Position numbers and translations under genes: made by a program
In this document: positions 1-6,353 of the stretch, in pieces
How the letters are laid out: every line of letters starts with the position of its first letter
Position numbering within the stretch: position 1 is the first letter of the stretch
DNA from: Deltaproteobacteria bacterium
GTDB taxonomy: Bacteria > Desulfobacterota > DSM-4660 > Desulfatiglandales > Desulfatiglandaceae
Length of the DNA: 6,934 nucleotides
Assembly: GCA_021159825.1 (NCBI GenBank)
Contig: JAGHDR010000065.1
Coordinates: 1 to 6,934, forward strand
Reading direction: 5' to 3'
The notes under the pieces: model-generated
What the model was told of the DNA's origin: nothing
What the model saw: the letters and a program-made list of their open reading frames with translations, nothing else
The model's database searches: none

Positions 1-126
1 CGAATGATGAAATCGCTTCGCTCTGCCCATTTATAAATTGGCAGAATACCTTAATTCAAAATTCGATGTTGGACGTTCGATGTTGGACGTTCATCTTTTA
101 AGTCCGCCCGAAGGGCGCTAAGTTCA
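1..126 (+). repeat. Element A, copy 1 (left end outside the window)
   Basis: This stretch matches 5928-6053 at 124 of 126 positions; the differences are g/a at 9 and c/t at 42. Similarity stops sharply after base 126 (GCTAAGTTCA), which therefore marks the right end of the element. It contains the palindrome ATTTATAAAT, an arm of alternating heptamers GATGTTG and GACGTTC, and a terminal hairpin CGCCC-GAA-GGGCG. The matching left arm of the large inverted repeat seen in copy 2 would lie upstream of base 1. There is no convincing reading frame. The near identity of the two copies points to recent spread or to gene conversion. Confidence 0.9.
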
Positions 127-162
127 ACAGGTTAGGCCTCTCTCCCCCCTTCTCTAAATTTA

Positions 163-326
163 TAGGGCCTCGGCAAAAAATAAATACACCATCCAGCTTG
201 TCCTTTGGTCCGTCTACTGCGTTTCATCCACCAGCACATATCCACAAATATGCACAGGCGGATGCGCCTTGCGTACGAACCAAAATACGGCGCAATCCGG
301 TGCATTTATTTTTTTCCGAGACCCTA
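163..326. mobile_element. Element B: 164-bp foldback (MITE-like) element
   Basis: The ends are inverted repeats of 28 nt (163-190 and 299-326) that match at 25 positions. The outer motif is TAGGG-Y-CTCGG, followed by an A-rich tract and TAAATRCACC. The symmetry continues inward: 225-241 pairs with 248-264 at 13 of 17 positions in exact register around base 244.5, and 203-213 resembles the complement of 275-285. The whole unit could therefore fold into one long imperfect hairpin with a loop of about 6 nt. It carries no transposase, so if it is mobile it would be moved by an enzyme encoded elsewhere. No clear target duplication is visible. A REP-type or other non-autonomous element is possible; the family is not identified. 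Confidence 0.75.
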
Positions 327-568
327 ACCGCGGAAGATCAGGCACTCTTTGACGTAAAGCGTTGCACCTTTCCAGAAAACATCTTGGGAAAACCCTGAAC
401 AAAGTTTGGATTTCTGACATTTTTCTTGACAGCCAAGCGGTTGATATGGCAGGTAACAAATTTCACAAAATACATTATTGAGTCAAAAAGAGTAATGGAT
501 AGACGGTCGGATCATAATTTTTTCCCTAATGCTCGGACCATAATTTTTCTGGAAACTATTAGCTCAAA
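327..568 (+). promoter_or_regulatory. Leader and probable promoter region of the hdrA-metF operon
   Basis: This AT-rich gap between element B and hdrA has no supported gene. A consensus-like -35 box TTGACA lies at 426-431, but no good -10 box sits 16-18 nt downstream, so the promoter is not pinned down. Another TTGACG at 349-354 also lacks a clear partner. CATAAT at 513-518 and 539-544 resembles a -10 box but has no fitting -35 box. A sigma-54 type -24/-12 pair was looked for and not found. Since the operon genes are co-oriented and tightly packed, the main promoter is most likely here. Confidence 0.45.
507..549 (+). promoter_or_regulatory. Tandem direct repeat, candidate operator upstream of hdrA
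   Basis: Two copies of TCGGAYCATAATTTTT begin at 507 and 533, a period of 26 nt, and differ by one base (T or C) in the core. The downstream copy ends about 38 nt before the hdrA start codon. Two same-facing sites spaced by roughly two and a half helical turns could bind a regulator, but no palindrome is present in either unit and no regulator is identified. It could also be a simple local duplication. Confidence 0.35.
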
Positions 569-572
569 ATGC

Positions 573-577
573 AGGAG
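573..577 (+). promoter_or_regulatory. Ribosome binding site that selects the hdrA start
   Basis: AGGAG sits 9 nt before the ATG at 587. The alternative in-frame ATG at 569 lies upstream of this site and is preceded only by weak sequence (AGCTCAAA), so 587 is the preferred start. Confidence 0.8.
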
Positions 578-586
578 ACGATTGTT

Positions 587-3325
587 ATGAGTGAAGAAAA
601 ACCGAGAGGCCCTGTGATAATCATTGGAGGGGGTATTGCCGGAATTCAGGCAGCGCTTTCCCTTTCCGGTGCAGGCCATGGCGTATACCTGGTTGAACGC
701 GCGGCATCATTGGGCGGTATGTTACCCAGCCTTCATCGAATTTACCCTCTATGTGTATGCTGCAAGTTGGATCCCCGAATTGCCGCCTGCGATCAGGATC
801 CCAATATCGAGGTCTTGCTGGACACCCAGCTAGTTGAATTATCCGGGAAAATTGGCGATTTCAAGGCGACCCTGGAAACGGGGGGAGAAAAAAAGCAGGT
901 GGAAGTGGGCGCCGTTATTCTGGCAGCGGGAATTGAAGCATTTGACCCCACGGGGCAGAAAACCTACCCCTATGGGTTGAACCCGAATGTGGTAACCAGC
1001 GTTGAATACGAACAGCTTCAGAAACCACTGGGGCCCAACGGCGGCATTTTGAAAAGACCATCCGACGGCAAAAAACCGGAGAAAGTTGCATGGCTTCAGT
1101 GCGTGGGCTCAAGGGACATCAACCAGTGCGACGCGCCCTATTGCTCCAGCGTCTGCTGCATGTATGCCCTTAAGGAAGCGGTGAATACCAAAGAATTTGA
1201 CGAAGATATTGAAACGACCATTTTTTATATAGATATGCGAACCCACGGAAAAGGGTTCGAAGACTATTTGAACAATGCCATTGAAAAAGATGTCCGGCTC
1301 ATCCGAAGTCGTGTCCATACGGTGGATAACGAAACGGGCAGCGACAATCTCATGATCAGCTATGCCGACGAAAAGGGTGAAGGCCACAGTGAAACATTTG
1401 ACATGGTGGTTCTTTCCGTGGGGCTTAAGCCCAGCAGCCAAACCGAACAAATCGCAAACATGATGGGTCTCAACCTGACCCCTGATCAATTCATCGGAAC
1501 CGAACCTTTCAAACCCGTTTCAACCAACGTCCCCGGCATCTTCGTATGCGGTGGCGCAACGGGACCCAACGATATCAGTCAGTCCGTTATTCAGGCGGCG
1601 GCGTCTGCCGCGGAAGTGGCGGCGGTTATCGACCCCGAACCCTTTTCATCACCCCAAGAATACCCGGAACCCGTGGCCGATGACGGACAGGTGCCCGCCA
1701 TTCTGTTTGCCTATCAATTGTGCCCTGACATGGCATCAGACATCGGTGAACAAATAGACGCTTATGCATCCAAAGCACCAGGGGTTACCACCACATTCCG
1801 CGTGAACGGCGATATACGGATGACCCTCAGCGCTAAAATCAAGGCGGTCGGCGCCAACCGGCTGGTCTTTGCCTCCTGTACACCGGTCATTCATGAAAAT
1901 CTGCTTCAGGAGGTCTTAAAACTGGCGGGGCTGAACCCCTACCTCTACGAAATGGTAGATCTGCGAAACATGGATGAAAGCACCCCGAACACACAGCTCC
2001 AAGACCGGATTCGCATGGGTGTCGCACGCGCCGGTTTTCTCACCGCACCGGCATTGCAGCAGGTGCCAGTCACCAAGAGCGCTCTGGTGGTGGGCGGTGG
2101 CATTTCGGGGATTGAAAGCGCCCTGGCACTTTCCCGCGAAGGGTATCCCGTTACGCTGGTGGAAAAGGAACCGGCACTGGGCGGCAACGGCCGTCACATC
2201 CGCAAAACCTGGCAGGGCTATGATGTTCAGGTGTATCTAAAAGCGCTCGTGGAAGCTGCCACGCAAGATGAAAACATCACTGTGATGACGGAAACCACCG
2301 TTAAAACCAACCGGGGATTCGGCGGAAGTTTTGTCGCCACCGTAAATCAAAAGGGGTCGGAGAAGGACATATCCTGTGGCGCTGTCATCCTGGCCCCCGG
2401 CGGAACAGCCCGTAAACCGGAAGCCTACCTTTATGGCCGGCACAAGAACGTCCTGTTGTGGTCCGAACTGGATCAGAAGCTCATTGAAGACCCCGTCTCC
2501 CTGGAAAAAACCGATACGGCGGTCTTTATTCAGTGCGTTGGTTCCCGGGGCGATCTGGGTTGTGCCCATTGCAGCAACGTCTGTTGTTCTTTTTCCGTTC
2601 GCGCGGCCATCGATATGAAAGCCAAGAACCCGGACATGAACATTTACATCCTGTACCGGGATATGCGGACCTTTGGCGAGCGGGAGCTCATCTATCGGGA
2701 AGCCCGGGAAAAGGGCGTTATTTTCATCCGTTACGAGCTGGAAAACAAACCTGACGTTCAGGCGGCGGGTGACAAGCTGAATGTGGTGGTGTATGATCAG
2801 GTCCTTCAAAGATCAATTCTGCTGGAGGCCGATCTCGTTTCACTTCAAACGGCAATCCTGGGCACGAACAATGCCGAGCTGGCCGATATTTTCGGCGTTG
2901 ATCTGGATGAAAATGGATTTTTCGCTGAATCCCCCGAAAAATTGAGGCCCGTAGATGCCACCAGGGAGGGTATTTTCATCGCCGGTATGGCAGCCTACCC
3001 CAAAGGCGTATCCGAAAGCATTGCGCAGGGAAAGGCCGCTTCAGCCCGGGCGCTGGAATTGCTTTGCCGCGATACGGTCCAGGTGGGCGGCATGGTGGCG
3101 GAGGTTAATACCGAAAAATGCGCCGTCTGCTGCACCTGCGTCAGAACATGCCCCTTTGATATTCCGGTCATTGACCGTGAAATCGGAGCAGCCTACATTG
3201 ATCCGGCCCTCTGTCAGGGTTGCGGCATGTGCGTCGCCGAATGCCCCGGAAAAGCGATATACATGATCAGCTGCAGCGACCAGATGCTGATCGAAGCGCC
3301 TTCAGTGCTTCTGGCCACCCAATAG
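587..3325 (+). CDS. hdrA: Duplicated HdrA-like FAD / iron-sulfur electron-transfer protein
   Basis: This 912-residue cytoplasmic flavoprotein belongs to the HdrA family, the FAD-bearing electron-bifurcating subunit of heterodisulfide reductase complexes. It contains two HdrA-like halves. The first has a dinucleotide-binding GGGIAG at 14-19, C56xxC59 and the signature QCVGSR (C172) followed by PYCSSVCC (C186, C190, C191). The second has an HdrA N-terminal-like segment at about 373-495 (C379, C431), GGGISG at 503-508, and QCVGSR (C650) with CAHCSNVCC at 659-667. The C terminus carries two classic 4Fe-4S motifs, with cysteines at 845/848/851/855 and 876/879/882/886. Ordinary HdrA has one such half, so the size fits a fusion or duplication. 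The second half lacks the C56xxC59 equivalent. The gene heads the operon with mvhD, metV and metF, so it probably exchanges electrons with the methylene-THF reductase. The electron acceptors are not shown by the sequence. Confidence 0.93.
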   Translation: MSEEKPRGPVIIIGGGIAGIQAALSLSGAGHGVYLVERAASLGGMLPSLHRIYPLCVCCKLDPRIAACDQDPNIEVLLDTQLVELSGKIGDFKATLETGGEKKQVEVGAVILAAGIEAFDPTGQKTYPYGLNPNVVTSVEYEQLQKPLGPNGGILKRPSDGKKPEKVAWLQCVGSRDINQCDAPYCSSVCCMYALKEAVNTKEFDEDIETTIFYIDMRTHGKGFEDYLNNAIEKDVRLIRSRVHTVDNETGSDNLMISYADEKGEGHSETFDMVVLSVGLKPSSQTEQIANMMGLNLTPDQFIGTEPFKPVSTNVPGIFVCGGATGPNDISQSVIQAAASAAEVAAVIDPEPFSSPQEYPEPVADDGQVPAILFAYQLCPDMASDIGEQIDAYASKAPGVTTTFRVNGDIRMTLSAKIKAVGANRLVFASCTPVIHENLLQEVLKLAGLNPYLYEMVDLRNMDESTPNTQLQDRIRMGVARAGFLTAPALQQVPVTKSALVVGGGISGIESALALSREGYPVTLVEKEPALGGNGRHIRKTWQGYDVQVYLKALVEAATQDENITVMTETTVKTNRGFGGSFVATVNQKGSEKDISCGAVILAPGGTARKPEAYLYGRHKNVLLWSELDQKLIEDPVSLEKTDTAVFIQCVGSRGDLGCAHCSNVCCSFSVRAAIDMKAKNPDMNIYILYRDMRTFGERELIYREAREKGVIFIRYELENKPDVQAAGDKLNVVVYDQVLQRSILLEADLVSLQTAILGTNNAELADIFGVDLDENGFFAESPEKLRPVDATREGIFIAGMAAYPKGVSESIAQGKAASARALELLCRDTVQVGGMVAEVNTEKCAVCCTCVRTCPFDIPVIDREIGAAYIDPALCQGCGMCVAECPGKAIYMISCSDQMLIEAPSVLLATQ

Positions 3326-3404
3326 ATCATCTGTTGACGGTTGCCGGGACAGGGGCCGTCAGTGGAAAACAGAACAACTGTCAATCATTCAAGGAGATGG
3401 TTAT
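3326..3404 (+). other. hdrA-mvhD intercistronic gap with possible stem-loop
   Basis: This is the only sizeable gap in the operon (79 nt). GACGG at 3336-3340 can pair with CCGTC at 3356-3360. Alternatively TTGACGGTT at 3334-3342 can pair with AACTGTCAA at 3376-3384 with one mismatch (a G-T pair in RNA). No T-run follows, so it does not look like a terminator; it may affect mRNA processing or stability. A strong AAGGAG at 3391-3396 serves mvhD. Confidence 0.35.
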
Positions 3405-3824
3405 ATGGATGACTTCAAACCTCAAATTGTCGCCTTTTGCTGCACAAATTGTGCATCATCCGCCGCCAAGGTATCCCACGGCATGAAAAAGGCGTTACCG
3501 GATAATGTTAAAATCATTCAGGTCCCCTGCACGGGAAGAATTGAAACCCTGCATCTACTGAAACCCTTTGAGGAGGGTGCGGATGGTGTTTATGTGGCAG
3601 GATGTCAGGCGGACAGCTGCCAATATATCGGCGGCATCACCAAAGCCGCCAAACGGGTTGCACAAGTCAAGGGCATCCTGGAAGGTCTCAGCATTGAGCC
3701 GGAAAGGATTGATGTATTTCACCTGAGTGCCGGAAAAGGCCAGGAATTTGTGGAAGTGGCGGACCGGATGGTCAACACCGTCAAAGGATTGGGGCCGGTC
3801 CTGACCGCACCGAACCGAAATTAA
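3405..3824 (+). CDS. mvhD: MvhD/FrhD-type iron-sulfur electron-transfer subunit
   Basis: This 139-residue protein matches the delta subunit family (MvhD, also called hydrogenase iron-sulfur subunit), which carries a 2Fe-2S cluster and docks partner oxidoreductases onto HdrA. The family's cysteines are all visible: FCCTNC at 11-16, VPCTGR with C42, and AGCQADSC with C67 and C72. The stretch FEEGADGVYVAGC is typical of the family. The length is normal for a stand-alone MvhD. The ATG at 3405 has AAGGAG 8 nt upstream. The gene lies between hdrA and the metV-metF pair, and no hydrogenase genes are nearby, so here it most likely connects the methylene-THF reductase to HdrA rather than a hydrogenase. 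That role is inferred from context. Confidence 0.93.
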   Translation: MDDFKPQIVAFCCTNCASSAAKVSHGMKKALPDNVKIIQVPCTGRIETLHLLKPFEEGADGVYVAGCQADSCQYIGGITKAAKRVAQVKGILEGLSIEPERIDVFHLSAGKGQEFVEVADRMVNTVKGLGPVLTAPNRN

Positions 3825-3842
3825 ACGCTGCGAGGGATAATA

Positions 3843-4511
3843 ATGATTGTTGCAGAATCAAAACCGATCAAGGAACTGCTTGAAATGGTAAAGGGTTTTA
3901 AGAAAATCCTTGTGGTTGGATGTAAAGGTTGCGTAACGGTGTGTAATGTTGGAGGCGCCAAAGAAGTGGCAATTCTGGCTTCCACCATCCGAATTTCCGG
4001 AAAAAAGGAAGGCCTGGATTTGGTGGTGGGTGAACACACCCTGGAACGACAGTGCGACCCGGAGTATATTGATGAACTTAAAGACATCATCGGGGATTAC
4101 GACGCGGTGATCAGCATCGCGTGCGGTGTGGGGCCACAGTTTATTTCCGAAAGATACCCCGCTACAAAAGTTTTTCCGGGGGTGAACACAAAATTCATGG
4201 GCGGCGCCGTGGAACACGGTGTGTGGTCGGAGCGATGCGCCGGTTGCGGGACATGTGTCGTACATCTTTTCGGCGGTCTCTGCCCCATTGCCCGATGTTC
4301 AAAAAGTCTTCTGAATGGACCTTGTGGTGGATCTTCCAACGGAAAATGCGAAATCAGCAGTGATGTGGAATGCATCTGGGATACGATTGTGCTGAAAATG
4401 ATGGAACAGGATCGCCTGGACGAGCTTATGGAATTCAGACCACCCAAGAGCTGGACCACAGCACGCGATGGTGGACCAAGAAAAATGATCAGGGAGGAAC
4501 TGGTAAAATGA
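3843..4511 (+). CDS. metV: MetV-like cysteine-rich subunit of methylene-THF reductase
   Basis: This 222-residue protein corresponds to the MetV subunit (methylene-THF reductase C-terminal domain family), which pairs with MetF in acetogens and some sulfate reducers and carries iron-sulfur clusters between MetF and its redox partner. The N-terminal part contains GCKGCVTVC (C27, C30, C34), C71 and ACGVGPQ (C94). The C-terminal part is dense in cysteine: CAGCGTC at 132-138, CPIARC at 147-152, NGPCGG (C161), GKC (C169) and C177. There is no signal peptide or membrane segment. The ATG at 3843 follows GAGGG by 6 nt and lies 18 nt after mvhD. The stop codon overlaps the metF start in an ATGA, a sign of translational coupling and of a stoichiometric complex with MetF. 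The exact number of clusters cannot be read from the sequence. Confidence 0.9.
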   Translation: MIVAESKPIKELLEMVKGFKKILVVGCKGCVTVCNVGGAKEVAILASTIRISGKKEGLDLVVGEHTLERQCDPEYIDELKDIIGDYDAVISIACGVGPQFISERYPATKVFPGVNTKFMGGAVEHGVWSERCAGCGTCVVHLFGGLCPIARCSKSLLNGPCGGSSNGKCEISSDVECIWDTIVLKMMEQDRLDELMEFRPPKSWTTARDGGPRKMIREELVK

Positions 4512-5440
4512 GCGAGCACAAAGCAGGAAGCAATCTGGAGAAAGTTTTGAGCGCGGGTCATTTCGCTTTTACCGGTGAGTGCGGGCCGCCGCAGGGCGCA
4601 AACGTACCGCACCTGATTGAAAAAGCGAACCACCTAAAAGGTGTCGTAGATGCCGTCAATGTCACAGACAATCAGACCGCCGTTGTGCGCATGTCCAGCT
4701 GGGCCGCCTCGCTGATTCTCCTCGAGCAGGGGCTGGAACCCAATTTTCAGATGGTTTGCCGGGACAGAAACCGTCTGGCAATCCAAAGCGACATCCTGGG
4801 AGTCTATGCCATGGGCATTCGTAATATGCTCTGCCTTTCAGGGGACCACCAGTCATTTGGAAACCACCCGGAAAGCAAAAATGTTTTTGACATCGACTCC
4901 ATGCAACTGATTCACACGGTCAAAACCATGCGGGACGAAGGCAAATTCCTTAACGGTTCGGACGTGGATGTAGCGCCTAAGCTTTTCATCGGTGCGGCCT
5001 GCAATCCGTTTGCGGAACCCTTTGATTTCCGCGTCTACCGCCTGGCCAAAAAGATTTCCGCGGGGGCGGATTTTGTTCAGACCCAGTGCATCTACAATAT
5101 GGATAAATTCAGAGAGTTCATGAAACGTGCCGTGGACATGGGCCTGCACGAAAAATGTTATATTCTGGCGGGCGTCACCCCCATGAAAAGCGTGGGTATG
5201 GCGCTGTATATGTCAAAACAGGTGCCGGGCATGGATGTGCCCCAAGCCCTGGTCAAGCGGTTGCGGGGCGCCGGCAAGGGCAAAGCGGCCGAAGAAGGGA
5301 TCAAGTTTGCCCTGGAACAGATCGAAGAATTCAAAGAAATGGAAGGGGTGGCGGGTGTGCATCTCATGGCCATTGAGTGGGAACACAAAGTGCCCGAAAT
5401 CGCTGAAAGGGCGGGTGTTCTGCCCAGGCCCGTCGTATAA
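4508..5440 (+). CDS. metF: 5,10-methylenetetrahydrofolate reductase, catalytic subunit
   Basis: This 310-residue protein is an FAD-dependent MetF. It interconverts methylene-THF and methyl-THF in the methyl branch of the Wood-Ljungdahl pathway, and can also supply methyl groups for methionine. Family features include the N-terminal FTGECGPPQG, with E24 at the place of the catalytic glutamate, VNVTDNQTAVVRMSS, the LCLSGDHQSFGNHP loop with the conserved Asp, QTQCIYNMDKF, and the C-terminal HLMAIEWEHKVPEI. The length is normal for a single-domain MetF. The start at 4508 was chosen because AGGGAGG (4491-4497) lies 10 nt upstream and the ATG overlaps the metV stop by 4 nt; the longer open frame from 4370 only overlaps metV. 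The companion genes suggest that electrons pass through MetV and MvhD to HdrA rather than directly from NAD(P)H. Direction in the cell (acetyl-CoA oxidation or CO2 fixation) is not shown. Confidence 0.95.
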   Translation: MSEHKAGSNLEKVLSAGHFAFTGECGPPQGANVPHLIEKANHLKGVVDAVNVTDNQTAVVRMSSWAASLILLEQGLEPNFQMVCRDRNRLAIQSDILGVYAMGIRNMLCLSGDHQSFGNHPESKNVFDIDSMQLIHTVKTMRDEGKFLNGSDVDVAPKLFIGAACNPFAEPFDFRVYRLAKKISAGADFVQTQCIYNMDKFREFMKRAVDMGLHEKCYILAGVTPMKSVGMALYMSKQVPGMDVPQALVKRLRGAGKGKAAEEGIKFALEQIEEFKEMEGVAGVHLMAIEWEHKVPEIAERAGVLPRPVV

Positions 5441-5465
5441 ATCAACCGTTTTTTTAATCAACATC

Positions 5466-5510
5466 AAAAACCCGAAAGAGGCCGCTTCCTGGTGCTTTTC
5501 GGGTTTTTTT
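5466..5510 (+). terminator. Intrinsic terminator of the hdrA-metF operon
   Basis: AAAAACCCGAAA at 5466-5477 is perfectly complementary to TTTCGGGTTTTT at 5497-5508, with a 19-nt loop. Seven T residues run from 5504 to 5510. It lies 25 nt after the metF stop and separates the operon from the broken regulator. The A-run on the left side means it could also stop transcription from the opposite strand. The rest of 5441-5594 holds no recognisable gene. Confidence 0.88.
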
Positions 5511-5827
5511 CTTGAATTCAATCCATTGTCCCCTACAATAACCGGAATCTTGAACTCTTGCACGAGAAAACAGCAATGATTATCAAACACACCCCTTTCC
5601 GAAGCTATCCGGAAGGGCACATTTCGAGAAGACCTTTTCTATCGCCTGAGCGTGGTGCCCATTGAACTCCCGTCCCTCAGGGAGAGGAAAGAGGATATTC
5701 CATTTCTGATCGAACACTTTCTGGAGAAGCTGAGCCACAAAATGAAAAAACCGCCGCCGGAAATATCGCCCGAGGCGGTTGACGTTTTAAAGGAATACCC
5801 ATGGCCCGGAAATGTGAGGGAACTTGA

Positions 5828-6053
5828 AAGTATAGGAATTTCCATTTTATGCTTAATGAATTCGGCTTGATAGGAACTGAGTGATTTTTTTTTGAACGTC
5901 GAACATCGAACGTCCAACGTTGAACATCGAATGATAAAATCGCTTCGCTCTGCCCATTTATAAATTGGTAGAATACCTTAATTCAAAATTCGATGTTGGA
6001 CGTTCGATGTTGGACGTTCATCTTTTAAGTCCGCCCGAAGGGCGCTAAGTTCA
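5828..6053 (+). mobile_element. Element A, copy 2: 226-bp insertion in the regulator gene
   Basis: This is a full-looking copy of the element also present at 1-126. The right boundary at 6053 is fixed by where the two copies diverge, and the left boundary at about 5828 by where the disrupted regulator frame stops; an ambiguity of one or two bases remains. The order is: a 66-bp AT-rich left part, a T9 run, the left heptamer arm (5894-5932), a spacer with ATTTATAAAT, the right arm (5988-6019), and the end hairpin CGCCC-GAA-GGGCG at 6032-6044. It encodes no transposase. No obvious terminal inverted repeat or target duplication is visible at the outermost ends, so the mechanism of insertion is open. 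Confidence 0.82.
5894..6019. repeat. Inverted arms of element A built from 7-nt units
   Basis: The left arm (5894-5932, 39 nt) reads as successive heptamers of the GAACGTC, GAACATC and CAACGTT type. The right arm (5988-6019, 32 nt) alternates GATGTTG and GACGTTC. The arms are largely reverse complements and differ in length by exactly one heptamer. They enclose a 55-nt spacer, so a transcript or single strand could form a long stem. The 7-nt register also permits several alternative slipped pairings. Confidence 0.85.
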
Positions 6054-6341
6054 GCGTGCCATCGAAAGAGTCCTCATACTGGAAGATACCGATATTATTC
6101 GGGAAAGAAACCTTCCCGCTTACATTATCCGGCAACAGGGGAATCTGCAGATTTTCCCTGAAGACCCCGTCACCCTGGAAGAGCTGGAAAAAAAATACAT
6201 CGCCGTTGTGCTTAAAAGGGCCAAAGGGAAAAAGATTGAAGCGGCCGGAATCTTAGGCATCAATCGCAAAACCCTTTCCGCAAAAATCAAAAAATACGGA
6301 TTGCAATAATCGGCCCGATTTGATGGGTCTCAGACAATCGT

Positions 6342-6347
6342 AAGGAG
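6342..6347 (+). promoter_or_regulatory. Ribosome binding site supporting a TTG start
   Basis: AAGGAG lies 6 nt before TTG at 6354. No ATG or GTG in frame gives a full-length protein, and the family's N-terminal motif begins just after this codon, so TTG is the likely start. Confidence 0.8.
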
Positions 6348-6353
6348 CTTCGT

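Larger units (their letters stand above)
5595..6309 (+). pseudogene. Broken sigma-54-dependent transcriptional activator
   Basis: Two in-frame parts can be read. The first (5595-5828) encodes the end of the AAA+ domain: GTFREDLFYRL, LRERKEDIPFL and WPGNVRELE. The second (6055-6309) encodes AIERVLIL, a linker and a Fis-type helix-turn-helix with NRKTLSAKIKKYGL at the C terminus. Removing the 226 bp between them restores the expected ELE-R-AIER reading. The N-terminal receiver or sensor domain, Walker A, GAFTGA and Walker B parts are all missing: the frame meets a TGA at 5577-5579 and similarity to the family begins at about LSEAIRKG. The gene therefore suffered both a 5' loss and an insertion and cannot make a working activator. 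The original target genes are unknown. Confidence 0.88.

Noticed and set aside
198..459. Small open frames on both strands over element B
   Set aside because: They run across the palindrome and beyond its boundary, with no family resemblance; they follow from the symmetrical sequence.
327..568. Sigma-54 promoter controlled by the nearby activator
   Set aside because: No TGGC-N8-TTGC pair was found in the leader, and the activator is broken.
569..586. Upstream in-frame ATG giving HdrA six extra residues
   Set aside because: No Shine-Dalgarno site precedes it, while AGGAG lies at ideal distance from the ATG at 587.
2237..2809. 190-codon open frame on the minus strand inside hdrA
   Set aside because: Antisense shadow of a well-supported coding region; its translation shows no recognisable family.
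4370..4507. N-terminal extension of MetF
   Set aside because: Lies wholly within metV in another frame; the start at 4508 has a ribosome binding site and the usual MetF N terminus.
4097..4633. 178-codon open frame on the minus strand across metV and metF
   Set aside because: Antisense to two clear genes and low-complexity in places; no supporting motif or ribosome binding site seen.
5894..6019. CRISPR-like array
   Set aside because: The repeated units are 7 nt long and contiguous, with no unique spacers and no cas genes.
5820..6060. Target-site duplication around element A copy 2
   Set aside because: Only a trivial AG match flanks the insertion, too short to be meaningful.
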